Shown: positions 17,929 to 25,295 of the stretch, piece by piece
Position numbering within the stretch: position 1 is the first letter of the stretch
How the letters are laid out: every line of letters starts with the position of its first letter
Source of the DNA: Rhizobacter terrae
Lineage (GTDB): Bacteria; Pseudomonadota; Gammaproteobacteria; Burkholderiales; Burkholderiaceae_C
Length of the DNA: 64,000 nucleotides
Reading direction: 5' to 3'
Assembly: GCF_003852895.1 (NCBI RefSeq)
Contig: NZ_QUSW01000001.1
Location: forward strand, 434,001 to 498,000
Notes under the pieces: model-generated
The model's input: only the letters and a program-made list of their open reading frames with translations
What the model was told of the DNA's origin: nothing
Database searches by the model: none
Made by a program: the position numbers and the translations under genes

Positions 17929-18984
17929 TCAGGGCGGCGGCACGCCCTCGCGCCACTGGTCCCAATGGCGCACGATGTCTTCCACCAGCGGGCCGCCGAC
18001 CTTGTAGAGGTTGTGCGTGGCCGGCATGAACCCGCCCGATGCACCAGTGGTCGACGCGATGAGCGATGCATGTGCGGATTGCCCCGGCGCGGGGCGATCG
18101 AAGTTCGATCCGGTGCGCAGCACGGCCAGGCGCTTGATGTCCACGCGCCCTGCGGCGGCGGCACGCATCAATGCGTTGTAGGTGGCGTTGTCTTCCTGCT
18201 GCGTGGTGCAGTAGCGGCCCTTGCCGTCGGTGAGCAGGCGGGTCCACTCGCGGGCGTGCGCGCCCAGGCGGTGCCCGTGCCACCAGGTGTCGCCGCCCAG
18301 CGTGTCGCACTGGATGACCGCCGGCGGCTGGTTGGCCGGCGCCGACTTGTAGCGAGCGCGGTAGGCACGCGCCTTGTCGTTGTCTTCCAGCGTGGCGTTG
18401 CGCGACAGGGCCAGGGCCTTCTGCAGCAAGGCCTCGTCGAGCTGGAAGGCCTCGGTGTGGTAGTCGAATTTCGGCTTCTCGCCGGGCTGCTTCGTCATGA
18501 TGCCGAAGTAGCCCGTCTTCCACGACTTGGGCATCTCGCGCGCATCGATCTCGTGGGCGATGCCGAAGTCCACCAGGTACCGCGCCCAGGCCGCGGAGCC
18601 GATCGTGCCTTGTGCGGGGTCGATGCCCGCGATGCCTGCGATGAGGAACCAGGTGTGCGTGAGGTCGAAGCGCGGGTCCAGCGTCACGGCGAGCGTGGAC
18701 GCGGCCACATTGGCGTGCCCCATGCCGGCGGTCAGCAGGCACACATCGTCGGCGTTGCAGCGCAGGGCCGGGCTGTCAGGCAGCAGGCCGGGCACGGGCA
18801 CCTTGTCAGTGAGGTGCAAGGGCTCGATCCACGGCGCGGCCTCGGGCTCGAACATCGTGATGATGAGCACCTTGAGCGCTCGTGGTGCGGGCGTTGCGCC
18901 TTGCGCCCAGGCGCCCACGCATGAGGCAGCCAGGCCGGCCAGGATGGCGCAGGCGCGCAGGGTCTTCATGAGGCTTGGCGTCAT
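17929..18984 (-). CDS. Purine nucleoside permease (NUP family)
   Basis: A 351-residue protein of the NUP family (Pfam PF06516), the group named after fungal purine nucleoside permeases. It has a signal peptide (MKTLRACAILAGLAASCVGA), then ALKVLIITMFEPEAAPW, GMGHANVAASTLAV and WFLIAGIAGIDP. It also has GDTWWHGHRLGAHAREW and the repeated Gly/Ser/Thr-rich segment RTGSNFDRP, as in the family. Structurally these resemble nucleoside phosphorylases, so a periplasmic nucleoside-binding or cleaving role is as likely as transport. Its start overlaps the nucleosidase stop by four bases (ATGA). Starts at 18984 and 18969 are both possible. Confidence 0.85.
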   Translation of the reverse strand: MTPSLMKTLRACAILAGLAASCVGAWAQGATPAPRALKVLIITMFEPEAAPWIEPLHLTDKVPVPGLLPDSPALRCNADDVCLLTAGMGHANVAASTLAVTLDPRFDLTHTWFLIAGIAGIDPAQGTIGSAAWARYLVDFGIAHEIDAREMPKSWKTGYFGIMTKQPGEKPKFDYHTEAFQLDEALLQKALALSRNATLEDNDKARAYRARYKSAPANQPPAVIQCDTLGGDTWWHGHRLGAHAREWTRLLTDGKGRYCTTQQEDNATYNALMRAAAAGRVDIKRLAVLRTGSNFDRPAPGQSAHASLIASTTGASGGFMPATHNLYKVGGPLVEDIVRHWDQWREGVPPP

Positions 18985-20039
18985 GGGCGGGCTCCGTGCT
19001 TGCGGGGCTGCCGGGCCCACGCATCGAGAAAGGCAAGCGTCACCGCCGAGGCGTTGGCTTCGGCCAGTCCGCTCGAAAACAGTGCACCGACGTCGGCATT
19101 GAATTCCTCCGCGCCGGCCAGGTCGCTCAGGCTGCGGAAGGCGATGTAGGGCACCTGGTTGGCATAGGCCACATGCGCGAAAGCCGCCGTCTCCATCTCG
19201 AAGGTCTGCGCCTGGAGTTGCTCGAACAGGTAACGGCGGTAGTGCGGGTTGGCGAGGAAGACGGTGGCCGACACGCCGCGGCCGCCGACGATCAGCTTGG
19301 GTTGCGCGGCCACGCATTGCTTGGGGTCCGGCTCGGCGCCTGGCGTCTGGACTGCCTTGGGACCGCACCGTTGAAGCACCGGTTGGATGCTGCGCGCCAC
19401 GCCCATCATGGCCTCATCGACCGGGTAGTCGAACCGGAACTCCCCCTTGGGCGAATTGGCAGACGTCATCACGAAGTTCTCGCGCATGAAGAGACCCGTG
19501 GGTGCTTCCGGCAAGTTGAAGGACGGCACTGGTTTGCCATCGACACTGGCCAGCTTCAGGCCCAGACAGGACACGTCACCGGCGGAGCCGCACGGCGCGG
19601 GCGGGCTGCCGTCATGGTTCCAATAGACCTCCATCGGCATCGACCAACGCTCGGGAATCGTCACGTCGCCCACGTGGTGCGCCGGGTTCACGCCGCCGGC
19701 GATGCCGCTCATGATCAACCGCTCGACCCGGAAGTGGTCGAGCATGAGCTGGGTCACCATGGTCGAGTTGATCATGCTCACCCCGCTCAGCACGATGACC
19801 ACGCGATTGCCGCGCAAGACCCCGGTGGTGAAACGGTTGCCGTTGATGACCACGCTGCGCTTGCGTGCGGTCTGCGCCACCAGGATGTCCGCCTCCTGCC
19901 CGAAGGCCGAGACGATGCCGATGCGCGGCGTGCAGTCGGTGAGGCACCTGGCTTGCGCTGCTTCGGCACGGCTGCACACCATGCTCGCAAGCAGCGTCAC
20001 GGCCACCAGCAGCACGGACAAGACATTGCGTTCCGCCAC
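18981..20039 (-). CDS. Secreted nucleosidase/nucleoside phosphorylase-like protein (PNP_UDP_1 fold)
   Basis: About 352 residues with a signal peptide (hydrophobic stretch VLSVLLVAVTLLASMV) and a nucleoside-phosphorylase fold related to MTA/SAH nucleosidase. The family-like parts are RIGIVSAFGQEADIL, GVSMINSTMVTQLMLDHF, IMSGIAGGVNP, FEMETAAFAHVAY and FRSLSDLAG, including the Met-Glu-Thr ribose-binding segment and the catalytic Ser-Asp pair. The GTG at 20039 is chosen because AGGGAGGG precedes it closely and the signal peptide starts right after. An in-frame start 13 codons earlier lacks such a site. It would release bases from nucleosides in the periplasm. It is coupled to the NUP gene by ATGA. 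Confidence 0.83.
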   Translation of the reverse strand: MAERNVLSVLLVAVTLLASMVCSRAEAAQARCLTDCTPRIGIVSAFGQEADILVAQTARKRSVVINGNRFTTGVLRGNRVVIVLSGVSMINSTMVTQLMLDHFRVERLIMSGIAGGVNPAHHVGDVTIPERWSMPMEVYWNHDGSPPAPCGSAGDVSCLGLKLASVDGKPVPSFNLPEAPTGLFMRENFVMTSANSPKGEFRFDYPVDEAMMGVARSIQPVLQRCGPKAVQTPGAEPDPKQCVAAQPKLIVGGRGVSATVFLANPHYRRYLFEQLQAQTFEMETAAFAHVAYANQVPYIAFRSLSDLAGAEEFNADVGALFSSGLAEANASAVTLAFLDAWARQPRKHGARP

Positions 20040-20170
20040 GAACCCTCCCTGTTGTTCGAACGTGGGCGCAGGTTGCAAGCTTCATGCCGCAAGCTGGCTC
20101 GGAATGAGCGGCGGATTGTGTGGCAAGCGATCCGCGAGGCGACAAAGCCCCGAGGCCTCGCAGGGATGTA

Positions 20171-21382
20171 TCAGGGGGGATACGAATAGTCTTTGAAGTG
20201 CACCGGAGCCCAGGAAGATCGGACGTTTCTGAAAACCTTGGCGGCGGCCAGTTGGCCCGCGCCGGATGCCGCATAGGAATCGACGGTGTCCTTGTCCTGC
20301 ATGTAGATGGCACATTGCCCCAGCAGCCGAACAACGTCCTCATCACGATTGGACAAAATGTTCGGCCCAACCAGGGATTGCTCTCGCTCAAAGGTCCGTT
20401 CCCAGATTCGCAAACGGGGTTCTTGCTGCACCTTCAGCTGGAATTCTGTTCTGTGCTCCAGCCACAAGCTCGCGAGATAGTCGAAGCCTTCAGGACGCGG
20501 CATGATCAGTCGCCTCAAACAGCGCTCGACTGACACGGCCCTGATCTCCGCGTTCAGGTTCATCGGTGAGGCTGGGTCATGAGCAGCCACAGGCTCCGAG
20601 CTTTTCAGCCATTTCAATCGCTCGACGGAGTAGGGGTAAATGTCGAAGGCATGCGTTGTTTCGTGCGCCGTCACTTCGAACAGCGACTGAATCACTGAAG
20701 CCGAAGCGGGACCGAGGAGGCCTGGGGCATGAACCGCGATGGGAAACACCAGTTGCCGCTTGGCAGAAGATGGCGTGAATTGCATCTTCTCGATGTAGGT
20801 GCAGTCAGCTGGCGTCATGCGAACCACGTAGCGAATAACCCGCGGTCGTCCGTCGTGCCCCGCGAGTGCATCGAAGCCGCTCGCCAAGGCATGCCACGCC
20901 CCTTTCAGCAGTTGCTCATTGGACTTGACGTTCACATCTTCGCTGGTGGCGTTCAACCAGGCCACGTAGGCAGCCCTTTGATCGCGAGGAACTGAAAAAG
21001 TCAACTGCAGCCAACGGTCCACCACCACAGGAATGTCGACGAACCTCGTGGACTTGCAACGCGTTGCTTCCGCAACTCCAGGCGCTGCACCAATGGTGTA
21101 AGTGTTGAGAGCTGCCATACCCTCGCCCGAACTTTCAATGCCGATGCCGACTTCTGGTGAAGAGTACGCCGTCATCGGTACGGTGGATGGAGCAGCGGGA
21201 TGGTCCTGTGCACGGCAAAGCACTGCGAGCGTGATGCCAACAATGCTCAATACCAGCTGGACCCTGGCTCTTCTGGTGCATTCAAATTGCATAGATGTAT
21301 GTGCGGGACGGGCCACTGAAGCGCCAACCGCCATCACACCACTGTGCAGCAGGAATGGTCGCCTCGATTGAATTGGTTTCAT
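20171..21382 (-). CDS. Hypothetical secreted protein with an HExxH zinc-peptidase-like motif
   Basis: A 403-residue protein I do not recognise. An N-terminal hydrophobic segment (VQLVLSIVGITLAVL, about residues 41-55) suggests export. The central VTAHETTHAFD holds His240-Glu241 and His244 of an HExxH zinc-binding motif. A downstream acidic segment (NAEIRAVSVERCLRRLIM) could offer a third ligand, but this is inference. AAGGAGG lies four bases before the ATG at 21382, which supports that start over the in-frame ATG at 21292. Base composition is visibly less GC-rich than the neighbouring genes and codon use is less biased, which suggests recent acquisition. It is flanked by the nucleosidase cluster and a LysR regulator. 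Confidence 0.75.
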   Translation of the reverse strand: MKPIQSRRPFLLHSGVMAVGASVARPAHTSMQFECTRRARVQLVLSIVGITLAVLCRAQDHPAAPSTVPMTAYSSPEVGIGIESSGEGMAALNTYTIGAAPGVAEATRCKSTRFVDIPVVVDRWLQLTFSVPRDQRAAYVAWLNATSEDVNVKSNEQLLKGAWHALASGFDALAGHDGRPRVIRYVVRMTPADCTYIEKMQFTPSSAKRQLVFPIAVHAPGLLGPASASVIQSLFEVTAHETTHAFDIYPYSVERLKWLKSSEPVAAHDPASPMNLNAEIRAVSVERCLRRLIMPRPEGFDYLASLWLEHRTEFQLKVQQEPRLRIWERTFEREQSLVGPNILSNRDEDVVRLLGQCAIYMQDKDTVDSYAASGAGQLAAAKVFRNVRSSWAPVHFKDYSYPP

Positions 21383-21484
21383 TGAACCTCCTTGAAGACT
21401 TGTTGGAACAACCGAAGCACAGTGAGTCGCACTTGATTCGGGCCGTCGCTGTGCCAGTACGTTCCACGAATCCCAGCTGCACTG

Positions 21485-22372
21485 TCAAGCGTGACCCAAC
21501 ACCTTCAGCACATGCTCGACAAAGCCACGCACCTTCGCCGACGGCCTGCGCTCCGGCAGATACACCACATGCGCCGGACGCGGCGGTGGCTGGTGCTTCG
21601 GCAACACGCGCACCAGCCGCCGCGCCTTCAGGTCATCGCGCAACAGCAGCTCCCATTGCATGAGGACACCGCCGCCAGCCAGCGCTGCCTGCCGCATCGC
21701 CTCGCCGTTGTTGATGAGCACCTGGCTCGTGATGCGGACGGTCTCCTCGCCCTCGGGGCCGATGAGCCGCCAACGATCCTTGTGCGTCCAGTGCGTGAAG
21801 CCCAGGCACGCATGCGAGGCCAGGTCCTGCACGCGGCGCGGTGTGCCGTGGCGCTTGAGATAGGCAGGGGATGCGCACAGCAGCATGCGCAGCGGCGCAA
21901 GCGGGCGTGCCACCAGGCCGTCATCGTGGATCAGGCCAGAGCGGATGGCGACGTCGAAGCCTTCGTCCATCAGGTCCACGACGCGATCGTGCAACGCCAG
22001 CTCCACATGCACGCCCGGATGCCTGGCGGCGTAGCTCGCCACGAGGGGTGCAATGCCGTGCGTGCCGAGCACGACCGGCGCGGTCACGCGCAAGGTGCCA
22101 CGCGGTGTGTCCTGCAACTCGGAAGCCGCGGCTTCGGCGGCCGCGTATTCAGCGAGCGTCGCCATGCTTCGTTCGAGGTAGAGGCGGCCGGTGTCCGTGA
22201 GGCTTTGCCGCCGCGTCGTGCGGTGAAGCAGTCGTGTGCCCAGCCGAGCCTCGATGGCCTGGACGTGCTTGGCCACCATCGTGGGCGACAGGTCGAGCTC
22301 CTTCGCGGCCGCTGCAAAGCCACCCAGTTGCGCCACGCGGACGAACACTTGCATGCTGGTGAGGCGATCCAT
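21485..22372 (-). CDS. LysR family transcriptional regulator
   Basis: A 295-residue LysR-type regulator. The winged helix-turn-helix is at residues 1-60 (MDRLTSMQVFVRVAQLGGFA, then MVAKHVQAIEARLGTRLLHR), followed by a periplasmic-binding-like effector domain starting near GTLRVTAPVVLGTHG. It belongs to the large group resembling DsdC/PecT-type regulators with LHRTTRR. It is transcribed divergently from the MBL-fold hydrolase gene across 100 bases, the usual arrangement for a LysR regulator and its target. The ATG at 22372 matches the family N-terminus exactly. The inducer is unknown. Confidence 0.92.
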   Translation of the reverse strand: MDRLTSMQVFVRVAQLGGFAAAAKELDLSPTMVAKHVQAIEARLGTRLLHRTTRRQSLTDTGRLYLERSMATLAEYAAAEAAASELQDTPRGTLRVTAPVVLGTHGIAPLVASYAARHPGVHVELALHDRVVDLMDEGFDVAIRSGLIHDDGLVARPLAPLRMLLCASPAYLKRHGTPRRVQDLASHACLGFTHWTHKDRWRLIGPEGEETVRITSQVLINNGEAMRQAALAGGGVLMQWELLLRDDLKARRLVRVLPKHQPPPRPAHVVYLPERRPSAKVRGFVEHVLKVLGHA

Positions 22373-22403
22373 GGATTCAACACCATTGGTTTGGAATGAA
22401 TCC
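22373..22403. promoter_or_regulatory. Inverted repeat between lysR and the MBL-fold gene
   Basis: GGATTCA and TGAATCC form a perfect seven-base inverted repeat with 17 bases between the arms. One arm directly abuts the lysR start codon. The site is a candidate LysR binding or autoregulation site. The spacing is wider than a classical T-N11-A box, so the assignment is weak. Confidence 0.4.
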
Positions 22404-22472
22404 ACCATAGCAGGCTTTATCGACGCGGCGCAGTGCTTCAGAGTGCAGGCAGCCCAACGCTCGCTACTCACC

Positions 22473-23333
22473 ATGACCCGATGCCGCTTCCTCGCCGCCG
22501 CAGTGCTCGCCATTTCCACGCTGCACGCCGCTGCCGCAGAGGCCCAGACCACGCCCCGCCTCTACGCGCTCGATTGCGGACACGCCAGCTTCAAGGACTT
22601 CGGCGCCGCCTCCGACACCGGCGACTTCGACGGCCGTGCGGCTGAACTGGCCGATCCCTGCTTCCTCATCCAGCATCCCAAGGGCTGGCTGCTGTGGGAC
22701 GCCGGTTTGCCAGCCGCCTTGCCCGCCAGCGTCACGGGTGGACTGAGCCCGCAAGCCATGGCGGATCAACTCGGCTTTCGCACCTGGCTGGATCGCCCCG
22801 TCACCGATCAGCTCCGCGACATCGGCATCACGCCAGATGACGTCGGGTGGCTCGCCTTCTCTCATCTGCATTTCGACCACGTCGGCCAGGCCTCGCTCTT
22901 CCAGCGTGCGACCTGGATCGTCAATCGCGATGAACTCGACTGGGCGCTGGCCAAGCCGGCCCATGTGAGCATGTCCGCCGAACTGCTCGCCAACCGGCCC
23001 CCGCAACGAACGAAGTTCATCGACGGCGACTTCGACGTGTTCGGCGACGGCAGCGTGCGCATCCTCAAGACGCCGGGGCACACGCCGGGCAGCAGCGTGC
23101 TGCTGGTGCGCCTGGCCCGCTCGGGCCCGGTCATCCTGTCCGGCGACCTCTACCTCACCCGCGAAGGCCGCGAGCACCAGCACGTGCCCACGGTCAATGC
23201 CGACCGCGCGGCGACGCTCGCTTCCATGCACCGCGTCGAAGCCATCACGAAGCGGCTTCGGGCACGCGTGATCGTGCAGCATTCGCCGCAGGACTTCGCC
23301 GCCTTGCCCAAGCCTCCAGCGTTCCTCGACTGA
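22473..23333 (+). CDS. Secreted MBL-fold metallo-hydrolase (lactonase-like)
   Basis: A 286-residue metallo-beta-lactamase-fold protein with a signal peptide (MTRCRFLAAAVLAISTLHAA, cleavage near AEA). The zinc motif SHLHFDHVG gives His131, His133, Asp135 and His136. A further His is in TPGHTPGS and an Asp in LSGDLYL. The arrangement, with WLLWDAGLP near residue 75, resembles N-acyl-homoserine lactonases and related hydrolases, so hydrolysis of a lactone or ester outside the cytoplasm is plausible but unproven. It is divergent from the LysR regulator, its likely controller. The ATG at 22473 is chosen because the signal peptide begins there. Confidence 0.88.
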   Translation: MTRCRFLAAAVLAISTLHAAAAEAQTTPRLYALDCGHASFKDFGAASDTGDFDGRAAELADPCFLIQHPKGWLLWDAGLPAALPASVTGGLSPQAMADQLGFRTWLDRPVTDQLRDIGITPDDVGWLAFSHLHFDHVGQASLFQRATWIVNRDELDWALAKPAHVSMSAELLANRPPQRTKFIDGDFDVFGDGSVRILKTPGHTPGSSVLLVRLARSGPVILSGDLYLTREGREHQHVPTVNADRAATLASMHRVEAITKRLRARVIVQHSPQDFAALPKPPAFLD

Positions 23334-23348
23334 GGCATCACCGCCAAA

Positions 23349-23361
23349 CTAGGGGCCCTAG
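23349..23361. promoter_or_regulatory. Perfect palindrome upstream of the calpain-like gene
   Basis: CTAGGG and CCCTAG flank a single central G. The element lies 15 bases after the MBL-fold gene and 115 bases before the calpain-like gene. There is no T-run, so it looks more like a protein-binding site than a terminator. The binding factor is unknown. Confidence 0.3.
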
Positions 23362-23476
23362 CTCGAAGGGCCTCGCTCCCCCAACCGTGGGGATGCTCCT
23401 GCGTTCATGCACCACCCACACTGGCCTCACGCCTCGCCGCAACCTCGCGGCGATGCATCCACCAGGGGAGACATGC

Positions 23477-24883
23477 ATGCCCATCGCCACCACCATCGAT
23501 TCCGCGCTCACCGGTCCCGCGCTCACCGAGCCGCCCAAAGGGCCCGCCGCGCCGGGCTGCGTCATCAACCCCTACGCCCTGGCCGAGGTGATGACCGGCC
23601 GGCGCATCGACTGGAAGCAGGTCGAGGACAAGCCCGCCATGCTCGAGCAGGTGCTTGGCGTGCCCTACGAGGAGCTGTTCGATCCGAAATTCGGTGGCCC
23701 GCTGTACATCGGCGGCGCGCGGCAGGAGGACGGCAGCATGCGCGCGCAGCGCTCCACGCTGCTGGACGTCGAGGTGCCCAAGGGCGGCGACGACCTGGAG
23801 CGCGCACCGATGGCCGAGCTGGGCGGACTCGCCACGCTCAAGGACGTGGCCAAGGCACTGAACGTCAACGCGCTGGATGACCTCGCCATCGCCTGCATCG
23901 ACTGGAGCACCATCAGCCGGCTGCGCATCACGCTGGACCTGCCGCAGGCGGTGCGCGACCTGCGCATGGCCCGCAACTACACGCCCGATGTCGTGCGCAC
24001 CATCAGCAACGATCCTGCATTGCGTCTTGGCAACAGCGTCGACTGGTCGCCGCCGGGCGGCACCTGGGAAGACGCGGGCCGCTTCTTCAACGAGACGGCG
24101 GAGTTCTTCGACCCGGTGCAAGGCGCGGTGGCCAATTGCTATTTCATCGCTGCGCTGTCGGCCATCGCGTGGTCGCAGCCGTATCGCATCGCGCAGCAGA
24201 CGCGCGCCACCGGCCAGGGCCAGGGCCAGTTCTTCGACCGCGTGACCTTCTACAAGCCCGACGGGCAGGGCGTGGACCGCGACATCGAAGTGAGCGAGAC
24301 GGTGCCCAAGACGGCCGGCGGCTTTCCCATCTATGCCCGCTCGAGCGAAGACGGCGAGGCCTGGCCCGCGATCTACGAGAAGGCCTTCGCCAAGCTCAAG
24401 ACCGGCACCACCACCGACCACCCCGACATCACCGCCACCGGCTGGGGCGACTGCGTGTGGGCGACGGCGCAGCTCACCGGCGGCAGCCGCGCCTACTACG
24501 ACACCGCGAGCCGCTCGGCCGACCAGTTGTGGAACACGCTGCGCAGCAACTGCCTGAGCTACCGCACCATCCGCCCCATGACCGCCTGGACCTACGGCTC
24601 GGGCGCCGATTCGCCCGACCACGTGGACTACAGCGCCGCGAACGTGGTGGGTTCGCATTGCTACACCGTGCTGGGCTGGGCCTACCGCAACTGCCGCCGC
24701 TACATCCTGCTGCGCAATCCCTGGGGCAGCACCGAGGCCACCGTGGGCTCGCTGGATGCCACGGTCTACGCCTACGACGTGAGTTGGTGGCGGCCCATCG
24801 CGTTGAAGGACACCGACGGCACCTTCGCGATGGAGATCGGCACCTTCAAGAAATACTTCGCGGGCTTCGGCGTGGTGAGCTGA
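23477..24883 (+). CDS. Calpain-like (family C2) cysteine peptidase
   Basis: A 468-residue protein whose C-terminal half is a calpain-type papain-fold protease. The catalytic triad can be placed: Cys221 in QGAVANCYFIAALSAIAW, His394 in GSHCYTVLGW and Asn414 in YILLRNPWGSTE. The first 200 residues (PNP- and Asp-rich, with an Asn/Leu-rich central part) match nothing I know and could be a prodomain or targeting region. There is no signal peptide. Calpains are common in eukaryotes and scattered in bacteria, where roles are mostly unknown. GGGGAG precedes the ATG at 23477. The gene is monocistronic and ends at a very strong terminator. A secreted effector or self-processing role is only a guess. 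Confidence 0.85.
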   Translation: MPIATTIDSALTGPALTEPPKGPAAPGCVINPYALAEVMTGRRIDWKQVEDKPAMLEQVLGVPYEELFDPKFGGPLYIGGARQEDGSMRAQRSTLLDVEVPKGGDDLERAPMAELGGLATLKDVAKALNVNALDDLAIACIDWSTISRLRITLDLPQAVRDLRMARNYTPDVVRTISNDPALRLGNSVDWSPPGGTWEDAGRFFNETAEFFDPVQGAVANCYFIAALSAIAWSQPYRIAQQTRATGQGQGQFFDRVTFYKPDGQGVDRDIEVSETVPKTAGGFPIYARSSEDGEAWPAIYEKAFAKLKTGTTTDHPDITATGWGDCVWATAQLTGGSRAYYDTASRSADQLWNTLRSNCLSYRTIRPMTAWTYGSGADSPDHVDYSAANVVGSHCYTVLGWAYRNCRRYILLRNPWGSTEATVGSLDATVYAYDVSWWRPIALKDTDGTFAMEIGTFKKYFAGFGVVS

Positions 24884-24900
24884 AGGCCTTCATGCAGCTG

Positions 24901-24938
24901 CACGCCCCTTGTCAGAATTACAAGGGGCGTGCGTTTTT
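24901..24938 (+). terminator. Strong intrinsic terminator after the calpain-like gene
   Basis: Arms CACGCCCCTTGT and ACAAGGGGCGTG form a perfect 12-base-pair stem with the seven-base loop CAGAATT, followed by CGTTTTT. It lies 17 bases after the stop codon and insulates the protease gene from the riboswitch-controlled operon downstream. Confidence 0.92.
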
Positions 24939-24998
24939 ACAAGGGCCACGCGTTCTTGCCAGTGATGTCCAATGCGTCACGATTGCAACTGCATGTAC

Positions 24999-25026
24999 TC
25001 AAGTGCGCAACCCGCTTCGCCGATAA
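24999..25026 (+). promoter_or_regulatory. Sigma28 (FliA)-like promoter
   Basis: TCAAGTGC, a partial match to the TAAAGTTT -35 element, is followed after 12 bases by GCCGATAA, an exact match to the flagellar sigma factor -10 element. The usual spacing is 11, so the -35 part is imperfect. Transcription would start near 25033, shortly before the riboswitch. It would drive a chemoreceptor operon, as sigma28 does in many motile proteobacteria. Confidence 0.6.
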
Positions 25027-25063
25027 GCTGCGCACAGGCGCTTGACGAAGAGCGCTGACGTTA

Positions 25064-25150
25064 GACAAAGGCACACCCGTTCGAAAGTCGGGGTCGCAAA
25101 GCTTCCGGTCTACAGCTTCTCGAAGCCATGACAGCGGGGTTGCCAAGACG
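25064..25150 (+). promoter_or_regulatory. Cyclic di-GMP-I (GEMM-I) riboswitch
   Basis: The sequence carries the GEMM-I elements in order. The P1 strand GGCA (25070) is followed by CACC and a GAAA tetraloop hairpin (CGAAAG). Then comes the conserved GGTCGCAAAGC and CCGGTCTA tetraloop-receptor segment, and a short variable hairpin GCTTC-TC-GAAGC. The 3' block is CATGACAGCGGGGTTGCC, closing P1 with TGCC (25141-25144). The class senses cyclic di-GMP. It lies about 150 bases upstream of the hypothetical gene at 25296 and should control that gene and the chemoreceptor after it. Whether binding turns expression on or off cannot be decided here. Confidence 0.9.
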
Positions 25151-25154
25151 CTCA

Positions 25155-25200
25155 GGGCAGGACCTGTTCTGCCCGGCTGCGCGCCGACATGCTCGGCGCG
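25155..25200 (+). promoter_or_regulatory. Two hairpins forming a probable riboswitch expression platform
   Basis: The first hairpin pairs GGGCAGGA with TTCTGCCC around CCTG (one G-U pair). The second pairs CGCGCCGA with TCGGCGCG around CATGC, a perfect eight-base-pair stem at 25180-25200. No U-tract follows either, so they are poor intrinsic terminators. They could act through Rho or by changing downstream folding. They directly follow the aptamer. Confidence 0.5.
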
Positions 25201-25295
25201 GGCAACCGCATCCCGTTCTCATGATTTCCTGATGCACCGGCAGTCGCGGCTTCGCTGGCGCGGGCTTGCCCTGGTCCGGAACTCAGGGAGAAAAC

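Noticed and set aside
20134-20161. GCGAGGC/GCCTCGC hairpin as a terminator
   Set aside because: No T-run on either side in a fitting orientation and a long loop.
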